Assembly (NCBI GenBank): GCA_009829735.1
Contig: CM020619.1
Span: 9,724,375 to 9,788,374, forward strand
DNA: 64,000 nt
Origin: Pyropia yezoensis
Taxonomy: Eukaryota; Rhodophyta; Bangiophyceae; Bangiales; Bangiaceae
Direction of reading: 5' to 3'
Below are positions 45,191 to 53,758 of the stretch, in pieces. A model generated the notes under the pieces. The model did not search any database and was not told where the DNA came from. It worked only from the letters and a program-made list of their open reading frames with translations. Position 1 is the stretch's first letter. Every line of letters starts with the position of its first letter. A program made the position numbers and the translations under genes.

Positions 45191-45604
45191 TGTCCACCGG
45201 GCGGCTACTCCACGCCCGACCGCCGCCACGGCCACCGCCGCGCCGCCGGCGAGCCCGGCCGTCGCGACCGCCGCGCCGCCCTTGTCCGCCGTCGCCGGGA
45301 GGATGTCGAGCTCGGCGGCCGTCGCCGCCGCCGCGTCCGCCATCAGCTGCTCGTCGCCACCCACGTCCATGGCGACAACGGCCGGCCCGTTGCCCGCCCC
45401 GGCCGCCATCGCGGCCACGCCGCGGCCGTCCGACAGTTCGCCATTTGATGCCAAGAAACGTCGCCGGGCGAGCCAATGCCCTCAAATCGCCCAAAAAAGC
45501 AGGTTGAAGACAGAAAAACGATGCGATGTCAGTACAGGAAAAAAATCCCGGCATCTTGCTGTTCCAGGGTCAGACAGAGAAAAGCAATCATAAGGAAGCA
45601 GATA
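45187..45604. other. GC-rich flank of the transposase
   Basis: The minus strand is open and Ala/Gly-rich with an acidic patch (AMDVGGDEQLMADAAAATAA) running into the poly-Gly made by the C block; it has no convincing start. 45470-45604 is mixed 3' flank of the transposase. Confidence 0.35.
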
Positions 45605-46693
45605 TCAAGGCGGCCCCAGCTGACCGGGAAGGGCCAGAAACACGCCCTCCAATGGCATCCCTTCCCCAGTCATCTCGGGGAGGTTGCGCAGGACCTGCCG
45701 TCGCGCCTCGCGATAATGGCCTTGTATCGATGACAAAAAAATAGATGAAAATGCGAGAACATGAGCAGTACGATCCGGCAACAGCGGATGCCAATACACC
45801 AAGCTGCGCACTCCATGCTTGTAGTCTTTAAAAATGGGCTCAATGGCAGAGAAGTCGGGTGAGTACGGGGAGAGACGGATACAAGCGACCCCATTCACCG
45901 CAAAAATCTCATCCGCAAACGCAGTGTGAACAGAGGCGTTATCGTATACCACCACGCAGTCACTGGGCTGCTCTGACCAAGGCAAGCCAGGGTGATACGC
46001 ATTCATTCTTCGCACAAGGCTAGTGCAAAACAAAACAAAATCGTCACCATTCAATGCAGGGGGTACCTCGTTAACAAAGAGCTCCAAAATACCACGAGTA
46101 TTCGATATGGCCACCGTGGAAGAGAAGCGCACGCGGGCCCGAGGGTCCGGCGAGAGCGCTTCCAGTGGTCGACCAATGGGCGCCCAGCCGCGCCGGCTCA
46201 CCATGGCCTGACCAGCCACGTGCGTTTCGTCGAGGACGACGATGCAGCGATCTGGGACTTGACAGCACAGCCGAAAAAAAACCACCCTCAACTCCTGCGA
46301 CCTGTCCAGCGCCAGTCGCTCGACCTGCTTCACCGAAAATCCGATCTTGTGCAGCATTCGAGACAGAGTGCTTGTCGACACTGGCCAGCTCTGCTCCCAG
46401 CCAGGCAGGCCCGCCAGCTTCCCAAATATTGCCTCCATTTCCCGAAGAAGCATTTCTGGGTGGGTGCGCACAAGGGTGTTGAGCGCCGCCAAAAACTCTG
46501 GATTGAAGACCGCGGCGTCCGCATGCATGTTGTGGATGACATCATCGTTCCACGGGGAGCCGTGGCGCTCGAAATTGGCCCACCACTGCTTCGCAGCTGC
46601 AAGACTGCACCCGACGTGCTCCAAAATGGACGCCCATGATTTTCCTTGGCGCCGGTTCTCGACGACCTGCCATCGGATAGCAATAGGGTACAT
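45605..46693 (-). CDS. DDE transposase, IS630/Tc1/mariner type, intact
   Basis: ATG at 46693 (MYPIAIRWQVVENRRQGKSW) to TGA at 45605: 362 residues, normal for Tc1/mariner, uninterrupted. Residues 1-60 form a helix-turn-helix (SILEHVGCSLAAAKQWW), followed by a second DNA-binding region (MLLREMEAIF, STLSRMLHKIGFSVKQVER). The DDE_3 core has VVLDETHVAGQAM (first Asp), WAPIGRPLEA, VVVYDNASVHTA (second Asp) and RLSPYSPDFSAIEPIF (Glu). I count 33 residues between second Asp and Glu, one fewer than classical Tc1. It would cut and rejoin at TA. The frame is open upstream to about 46786, but that part has only non-ATG starts. It lies inside the candidate element 40645-47995. Confidence 0.9.
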   Translation of the reverse strand: MYPIAIRWQVVENRRQGKSWASILEHVGCSLAAAKQWWANFERHGSPWNDDVIHNMHADAAVFNPEFLAALNTLVRTHPEMLLREMEAIFGKLAGLPGWEQSWPVSTSTLSRMLHKIGFSVKQVERLALDRSQELRVVFFRLCCQVPDRCIVVLDETHVAGQAMVSRRGWAPIGRPLEALSPDPRARVRFSSTVAISNTRGILELFVNEVPPALNGDDFVLFCTSLVRRMNAYHPGLPWSEQPSDCVVVYDNASVHTAFADEIFAVNGVACIRLSPYSPDFSAIEPIFKDYKHGVRSLVYWHPLLPDRTAHVLAFSSIFLSSIQGHYREARRQVLRNLPEMTGEGMPLEGVFLALPGQLGPP

Positions 46694-47950
46694 GTTCGTG
46701 TAGAGGAGGGAGGCTGAACGCATCAGCGCCGACACCCAATGTCCACAAGTCGACTTGGTCTGGCGACTTGGCCTGGAACCGGCCACGACCGCCGGCGACC
46801 GAACTGGACCTACTACACATATTTTTCAAATTCCATAATTGCGAAAATATATAGCGACAAAATGGTAGTATATTTAGATAACCGTCGCATAATGGCGCGC
46901 TCGTCCCAGCGCGCGGTTCAGCAGAGGCTGTGCTGCATCTCACGGGATCCAACGTCCAACCAGCAGAAAGTCCTCTTCCTGGGTAATCACGAAGGGCTCC
47001 GTGGAAGGACGAACCGGCCACGCGATAGCCACGAAATGAAGCCTGCTGCTCACAAACAGAGTGGAATCACGTCAGGCTAAGAAAGGCCTTTGCGACCGTT
47101 TACTTCGCAGCCTGCCCCAGCGCGCCTAGAGACGCGGCAGAAGCGGGTCGCGCGAGCCCAGCGCCGTGGATTTTTGGATGCAAACACGCATTTTGGGCCC
47201 AAGTAGCGAATCAGCACCGGGGAGACTGGTGCGACGAGGAATGCTTTGCGTCTGGCTGCATTTTCTTCGCGCTTAGTTCGTTTCAAAAGCATGTCTATGC
47301 GTACATTGGCCAGAAGAGAGATATATAGTTTTTTTATTAGTATCAGTGAAGGACTGAGGAGTCACGCAAGGTCCACATCAGCACCTGCATCCCAAGCTCA
47401 ATCCAGGCGGCCCTGGTGGGCCTGGTGTCGCAACAGCGGTGGACGGCGCGATCTTAGCCGAGGTTGATTTTCTGCCGGTCAGTCGGCACACATCTCTGCT
47501 CCGGCTGGCGTCACAGGCATCACTGAAGCCCGGCGGCCAGGTCTGCACCTGGTCCTTCTCGGGTGCACGACTGCGGCAGGAACAGGTGCATGATCGGCCT
47601 CCCTGCCAAGCAATTTTCTGTCCACTGGACCGGAGAATGGCTCTGAGTCACACACAGCGAGCTGGGGTCGCGCTCGTCCTTGGTCTTCATGCTTTTTTCG
47701 TTCCGCGCCAGACACGAATAGTGCACCCCACTCCCTGGGTGGTGTGCTGCAGCCTGATTAGGTCCCCAGTCTTTCATCTCTTTTGGCAATGTTCCGCTGC
47801 TTTTGCAGGGACACGGGGTTGGGACGTGAAGCCATCTCGCGGTCAATATTGTGCAGCGAATGAGAGGCACCCATTGTGCACCAGTGCTGACGAATTGCCT
47901 GGCCATTTACAGCTTCCACGCACGTGCCAGGCATGTGGTGCACACGAATT
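46694..47950. other. Gap, no gene recognised
   Basis: 46790-46880 is AT-rich (ATATATAGCGACAAAATGG). A frame at 47442-47984 has no ATG near its start and no family resemblance. This would be the 5' flank of the transposase within the candidate element. Confidence 0.5.
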
Positions 47951-48124
47951 GCACGTTCACGACTGCGACACGTCTACTTTTTGAGGGATGCACAATACCC
48001 GAGGGTGGCCCCACGATGCCCGGTGGCTGTCCGAAGAATTTGAACGAAGCAGGGCAGACTAAAGTTTAGTTCGAAAGCATGAAAGAGCACACACCACAAA
48101 GTTTTGGCCAGCCTGTCAAGTATT

Positions 48125-48239
48125 GTGCGTCCCGTAAAAAGTGGACGTGCACAGGTCGTGCAGTGTGCGTTTGATTGGTCCAGTGGCCGATATTTGACAT
48201 GATCACGACACGTGCACGTCCACTTTTTACGGGACGCAC
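48125..48239. mobile_element. 115-base MITE, copy 2
   Basis: Same 26-base perfect terminal repeats, length and TATT/TATA flanks as 40522-40636. The inner part differs at a handful of bases. Preceded at about 48083-48110 by the CACACACCAC leader also found left of copy 1. Confidence 0.85.
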
Positions 48240-48270
48240 TATAACGCCGAGTACCTCGGCTGGACACCGA

Positions 48271-48324
48271 TGCCTGCTCATCCCCACTCCCCCCTTCACA
48301 CACCCATGCCTGCTCATCCCCACT
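48271..48324 (+). repeat. 36-base spaced direct repeat
   Basis: TGCCTGCTCATCCCCACT occurs at 48271-48288 and again at 48307-48324. Confidence 0.7.
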
Positions 48325-48419
48325 GCCCTCCCCCGGTTCCCCCCCCTCCCCCCCCCCTTTCCCTGTATCCCCCCCTCCTCTCACGACCGTGGCTGCCGCC
48401 GGCCGGCCACCCGGCCGGC

Positions 48420-49178
48420 CACCCCGGCAACATCCTCATTGACCGCCACTGGGCGGGCGCCCGCGTCGGGCTGGTGGACTTTGGGCAGGCCAAGCGCCTG
48501 ACCCGCCCTCATCGGCTGGGCATTGCGCGGCTGGTGTTGGCCCTCCACGACCGCGACGCCGCCGCCACCGCCGCGGGCCTTGACGCGCTGGGCATCCGCA
48601 TTGGCGGACCGCCGGGCGGGGGAGGGGGGGGGGGCGGGGCGGGGGGGGGCGGTGCCCCCCGCGGCCGACGCTGCCCCGTCGGGGGTCCCCACCGCGGCGG
48701 CCGCCGGCGCCCCCCGCCCGTCTGCACTGCCCACCACCCCCACCGGCAGCGGCGCCACGGGCCGCATCCCCCCCCCTACTGCCCCCCGGCGGGGGCCGCT
48801 CATTGCCCGCCGGGTGGGCGTCGTCAGCGGCGGCGCCTCCCCCCCCCCCCCCCCCCCAGCGGCTGTCCATTGCCCAATGCCACGCGTACGGCATGTTTGA
48901 CACCACCCCTCGGCCGGGGGTGGACGGCAGCCCGTGGGGGGGGGACGACCTGGCCGCTTTCCCCGTGGTGGCCTTCCCGCGGGACCTCTTCTTCCTCCTC
49001 CGCACAGTTCAGATCCTGCGGGGGGTGGCGGCGGGCGCGGGGGGGGGGGGGCGTGGGTGAAGGGCTCGTTGCCGAGTGGGCCCCACTCGCCCGCGCGGTC
49101 CTCCGCGCCGACATGGAGCGGGGGGCGGAGGTCGCCCCCGCTGCCGCTGCCTCCGTAGCCGCCGCCCCCCGTGGTTAA
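48420..49178 (+). pseudogene. ABC1/ADCK-type atypical kinase, C-terminal part
   Basis: Starts abruptly at HPGNILIDRHWAGARVGLVD (48420) with FGQAKR next: the catalytic loop HPGN and the DFG motif (Asp at 48477) of the ABC1/ADCK/UbiB family, which support ubiquinone synthesis or plastid lipid metabolism in mitochondria and chloroplasts. Later CHAYGMFDT and FPRDLFFLLRTVQILRGVA (near 48890-49035), then EWAPLARAVL near 49070, are the family C-terminal helices. The ATP-binding N-terminal half (KxGQ, Ala-rich loop) is not found upstream, where simple repeats and a MITE stand. The best protein changes frame three times, each time at a G or C run (about 48620-48650, 48840-48856, 49040-49050). So either the runs are misassembled or the copy is dead; the missing N-terminus favours a truncated pseudogene. 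Confidence 0.75.
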
Positions 49179-49179
49179 G

Positions 49180-49559
49180 AGAGATCTAGGAGAGCGCCGC
49201 CCCGCCAGCGGCCGCGGGGCGGCGTCGGCGGCGGCGGCGGCGGCGGCGGGAGCCTCCACCGCGACTGCGGCTGCGCACGGCGGCGGGAGCCGCAACCGCG
49301 GCTGCGGCTGCGGCGGCGGCGATGGAAGCGGTGGTGGTGGTGGCTGGCTGGTCGTGGTGGTGGCGGGTGGCGCGTGGGGTATCGTACCGTTCTGTTTATG
49401 TATAAGACCTGCCCACGCCTGTGGGGGAACGCAGCGCCACCCTTGGGCGGGGCAAGACGCAAAAAAAAAATCAGAAAAGAGACAAACAAGCGAAAGCAAC
49501 GGCCACCCGCCCCCAATCCCCCCCCCCAACACATGGCGGCGGCAGCAGCGGGGGCGGGT
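49180..49559. other. GGC-rich then mixed intergenic stretch
   Basis: 49220-49345 holds imperfect GGC trinucleotide runs; 49380-49410 is AT-richer (TTTATGTATAAG). It lies between the 3' ends of the kinase remnant (plus) and the next gene (minus). No gene. Confidence 0.5.
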
Positions 49560-49593
49560 CTACCCCTTGGGCGCCCCCCCGCCGTCGCCACCC

Positions 49594-49632
<39 letters not shown>

Positions 49633-50000
49633 ACGCTGCCGCCCGATGCCCCTCCCGCCGCTGCCGGCGTCGCGGCAGCGGCGGCCGTGCCGGCAGTGGC
49701 GGCGGCAGAGGCGGCCGCCGCCCCCCCTCCCCCCCCCCCCCCCTTTGGGCTTGGCGCCGCCCGTGTCGCCCAGCCGGCCCAGCGGCCGCAGCACGTTGCG
49801 GTAGCGCTCCACCTCGTGGGCGAGCTTGTTCCGCCCCCCCGCCTTGCGGATAAAGTTCGCGTTGCCCCCGCCGGCGCCGCGGGGGAGGCCAGAGAAGCGC
49901 TCCCGCCCGCCGGCGCCCCCAAACTCCTTGCCGTCCACCCCTGGACCGCCGCGGCCGCCGCCGCCACCGCCGCCGCCGCTGCCGCCGGGGCCTCCCCCGC

Positions 50001-50032
<32 letters not shown>

Positions 50033-53000
50033 CCACTTCCGTCGCCGCCGTCGCCGCCGTCGCCGTCGCCAGACGGGCGGGTGCGGAAGGAGCGGCCGCG
50101 GCTGAGGCCGCCACCTTCGCCCGTGGCGTCGCGGCGGCGCACGAAGGCAGCGTCCTCCTCCCGGTGCATCAGGCCCGGCACGTCCCGCGTCGGACCGCCA
50201 TAGCCGCCGCCGCCCATGCCCATGCCGCCCATCATGCCGCCCATCTGGCCGCCCATCTGGCCGCCCATCTGGCCGCCCATCTGGCCGCCCATGTTGCCCA
50301 TCTGGCCACCCATGCCGCCCATCTGGCCGCCCATCCCCATCTGGCCCATGTGACCCATCTGGTTGCCCACCTGGTTGCCCATCTGGTTACCCATCTGCCC
50401 GCCCATCCCCATCTGGCCCATCTGGCCCATCTGGCCCATCTGGTTGCCCATCTGGTTGCCCATCTGGTTGCCCATCTGCCCACCCATCCCCATTTGGCCG
50501 CCCATACCGCCCATCATGCCGCCCATGTTGCCCATCTGGCCACCCATGCCCATTTGCTTCATATGGCCGCCCATCTGGCCGCCCATCTGCCCCCCGATCT
50601 GCCCCTGACCACCACCCTGCCCCCACGGTGGGTTGCGGGCAAGGTTGTTGCCACCAATAAACGCGCTCGCGCGGGGTAGCGACGACCTCGCGCGGCCGCC
50701 GCCAAAGCTGGCACTCCCCACGGCATTGGTACCGTAGATGCCGCCGCCCTCGCCCCCGCCGCCGCCGCCGCCGCCTGCAACCCCCCCCGCGCCACCGCTG
50801 GCGCCACTCCAGCTGGCGTTGGGGTCGGTGGGCATAAAGCCCCCCCCGCCCCCATTGCCGCCGTCGCCTCCAGTCAGCATCGGGTCGTCCATACCCGATG
50901 CGTGGACCGGCTTAAAGAGGAAGTCGTCCTCGAGGGAGCGTCCAATCGCCGACCGCGCGCCGCGGGGCTTGGAGGAGGACGCCTTCGCCGATTGCCGCGA
51001 GCCAGGCGACGACGACGGCCGCGCCCATGGCGCACACTCCAGGTCTGGGTTGACCACGTCGGGCGTCTTGGAATCCGCAGGGAGGGGGTCGTCGGTGGAG
51101 GTGGCCGCCGCGGGCGTGCCACCAGCGGAACTCTTGCGGCTGGACTTGCCAGAGCTGGCGGCCAGTGACGGCTGCTCGATCGCGTCATCGTCCGCGTCAG
51201 TACCAGCGGCTGCCGCGTCGGCCGCCGCCGCTGCCGCCTCGTCGCCACCCTCGTCGGCCGCTGCGCCAGCAGATCCCGGCAGGACTGGTAGAGGTTTGTG
51301 AGGCTCCTCGGGTGTCCCGTCGGGTGCCGACGGCACACCGTCGGCATCGGACCCCGCCGTCGCGGCGGCTCCCTCTTCCTCAGATGCGCTCGAGTCCGAG
51401 TCATCGTCCACGTCCTCCTCGTCTGCGGGCATCGCGTCAGCGTCATCCGCATCGACGGTGTTGTCTTCCTCATCTGTCCCAACTTCGTCCTCTTCTTCGT
51501 CGCTCCAGTTGCCATTGTTCGCATAGTCCCGGATTCCTCGCGCTCGTCGCCAAAGCCGGCCATGCCGCCGGGCGCCGCATCAGGCTCCTCCCCGCCCCCA
51601 ATGACGGCATTGGCAAACGCGCCCAGCGGCTTGGAGTACATGTCCTCGTCAATGGGCGGACCCGGGGTCGCCAGCGGGGGAAACCACAACTCAATGCCGG
51701 CGTCTGCCTGGGCACCCTCGGCGTCGCCAGCCGAAGAGTCGCCGCCATTGGTGGCGGCTGCGTTGGAGGACGGCGCGTTGGCTGTGTCCTTGCCAAACGA
51801 GCGCCGCAACGCCGGCGCGGCCGCTGACAGGGATGGGCGGAAGCCCTTTCCGTTGCCCACCGACAGCAGGGAGACAAGCGTCGACGGCGCCGCCTGCGCA
51901 GAAGCGGCATGACACAGCTCGGCAGTGGCGGCGACGTGGCGGTCGGTGACGGCGGCGACCGCCTCGCGGATGTCTGGGTTCCTGTGCCGCCGCAGCGGCT
52001 CCAGCGCCCGCCACAAACTGTCGGGCGGCAGCGGAAGGGCAGCGGCTCCCGCGGCCGACGCGTTGAGCTCCCGACCGCGCATCCACACCTCGAGTAGCCG
52101 CATCCCCCACAGGCGCGTGCCCTGAGGCGCCGCCGCTAACGCGCGCTCCACAGATGGGAAAAGGTGGGTGGATGTGAAGAGCAGTACCGCGTTGCGGCGG
52201 AGGCGTATTTGGCCGGGCGTCCGCGCCGTGATGGCCGCGTGGTGCGCCGCGTTCTCCAGTGCCGCCAGCACCCAAAATGACAGCGAGTTGAGCGTCCGCC
52301 AGGGGGAGCCAATCAACCGGGAAATCGCCTCCCACAGCGCGTCGATGCTCTCAAAACGAAGCGCCCGCGCAAGCAGACGCGCGGCCGCCAGTCATGGCCG
52401 CCAGCACGGCGCGGCGCAGATAGTCCAGCACAGCCCGCTGCACCACGTAGTCCACGTAGCGGCTGACTCCCAGGGAGGGAGTGACAAACGCGCACAAGAC
52501 ATTCCAGCCCTTCTCAGCGCCCGCCGCGGCCGCAGCTCGCCCCTCTTCGGCCGCCAAGGCCGTCGTGCCAGTGGTGGCCGACGACGATGTCGACGAAGCG
52601 CCACCCGCCCCCCCGCCAGCGGCACCGCCACCTTCAGCGCCCCCAAAGCACACCTGCCCACCCGCCGTGTACTTGTCCATATCGATGGACGTGTCAAAAA
52701 ATGAGTGGGCCGCGCGCGCGGCGGACAGGCTGCCACCCGGCGCGCCTGCCGCTGCCGCCTCGTCAGAGGGCGTCGCGGCAAACAGCACGTCCAGGGCGGC
52801 CAAAAAGATGTGGAAGCCCCGGAGGCGCACCCGCCCGTCGGGGTGGTCCTGCATCCGCAAGAAGGTCGCAAAGACGTCCCCAAGCGTTGACGCAATGCAC
52901 GTCAGGTGCACGTGCGGCGCAGACGCAGACGCTTCCCTCAGACAACGGCGGAGAAACGCCGCGTGCTCAACCCGGCTGCTCAGAGCTGTGGCCGCCACAG

Positions 53001-53343
53001 TTGGACCCGCTGCGGTGGTGCAACCGGGGGCCGCGGGCTCGCGGCCGCCCGAGCCGCCGCGACCCCCTGGCGACGCGTACCGCCCAAACGCGCCGCTCGG
53101 GGAAAGGAGTCCGCCGCCCGACGGCGACACGCCGCCACCGGGACTGAAGAATGTGCCCATCAGCAAGCCATTAGCATCGCGCTTGGTACGAGCCGTCAGA
53201 GGGCACGGTCGCAGCCGACGGGGGTAACCCTTCCCGGGGGGGTCAGCCACCGACAGCAGCGGCGGCGGCGCAGAGGCCTCCCCACCCGCGGGGGAAGCGG
53301 CGGCGGCGGGGAAAGCGGTGGATGCCACGACGTACTCGCTCGC
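49560..53343 (-). pseudogene. Unknown helical protein with Gly-Gln-Met-Asn repeat tail
   Basis: Minus strand. First ATG in frame is 53160 (MGTFFSPGGGVSPSGGG), but the frame is open from 53343 after a good acceptor (CTTTTTCGCAATAG), so an upstream exon is likely. Order: Gly/Pro/Ser-rich head; helical core (HLTCIASTLGDVFATFLRMQ, FHIFLAALDVLFAATP, YVDYVVQRAVLDYLRRAVLA, LNSLSFWVLAALENAAHHAA, RLWGMRLLEVWMRGRELN), perhaps HEAT-like; acidic Asp/Glu region near 51500-51380; SSS-rich part with RSAIGRSLEDDFLF; then the repeat tail (50610-50215) and FIRKAGGRNKLAHEVERYRN. Two frame changes: one at a 13-base tandem duplication (52386-52407), whose single copy would keep frame, and a one-base change near 51530. 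A third, at the G run near 49730, may be assembly error; the likely stop is at 49560. No family recognised. Confidence 0.55.
50215..50610 (-). repeat. Coding tandem repeat for GGQMGN-type units
   Basis: Units of 12 and 15 bases (plus strand GCCCATCTGGCC and GTTGCCCATCTG) repeat about 30 times. On the minus strand they encode runs of GQMGNQMGN, GQMGGQMGG and GQMGQM: a low-complexity, prion-like tail with no charge. It lies at the C-terminal half of the 49560-53343 gene. Confidence 0.85.
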
Positions 53344-53344
53344 C

Positions 53345-53758
53345 TATTGCGAAAAAGACTGGGCGGCACGAGCAGTGGCGGGACTCGCCGCCGCGTCCCT
53401 CCGCCTGTCGGCCCTCGCCGCGCGCGCCGCCGCCGAAGTGACTGTCGAGTCCGACAGGGACCGGTGCAGCCTATCCCCGCCTCCGCTCGACGTGCGGAAT
53501 TATATGGAGCCGTGAGCATACCGCCCGCACTGGGCTCACATTGTGGCCGATGGCGCCACCGCGTACGGTGCCGGAGCCGCCGTCGATTCCGTCGCCCCGA
53601 TTCATGCCGTTGTCGTCGTTATCGCCGTCGTCGCGATGTCCGGGGGGGGGGACGCCAGATGGAGGAGAGCGGGGGGGGTCCCTCGACCCGAACGACGGCC
53701 GCGGGGATAGCCGCAGCGGCGTCACGGGGCTTGGCGAGGAGGCGACCAAATAAATGCT
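53345..53758. other. Gap between two minus-strand genes
   Basis: May hold a first exon of the 49560-53343 gene, since that gene seems to begin at a splice acceptor. A 65-codon plus frame at 53318 starts with GTG, not ATG, and is not called. A G run of nine lies at 53641-53649. Confidence 0.4.

Larger units (their letters stand above)
40645..47995. mobile_element. Candidate 7.35 kb Tc1/mariner-like element with cargo
   Basis: The left end TTGTGCGTCTCCCAAAAAGT and the right end, on the minus strand, TTGTGCATCCCTCAAAAAGT agree at 17 of 20 bases, and both continue AG. TA stands outside each (40643-40644 and 47996-47997). The ends also resemble the MITE terminal repeats. Inside lies a DDE transposase of the IS630/Tc1/mariner type (45605-46693, minus), a four-exon unknown gene (41083-42877, plus) and a GC-extreme core. 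The alternative is that the two ends are separate degenerate MITE relics that only happen to bracket this span. Confidence 0.45.

Noticed and set aside
44202-45554. Frames of 200-450 codons on both strands across 43100-45600
   Set aside because: They arise from GC-extreme, run-rich sequence that has few stops in any frame. Composition is Gly, Pro, Arg or Ala only, with no consistent start, splice site or domain.
47439-47984. A 181-codon plus-strand frame in the candidate transposon
   Set aside because: It starts with GTG, has mixed composition without any domain, and no splice or promoter evidence.
53318-53515. A 65-codon plus-strand frame as a small gene
   Set aside because: It begins with GTG, has no domain, and overlaps the head of the minus-strand gene at 49560-53343.
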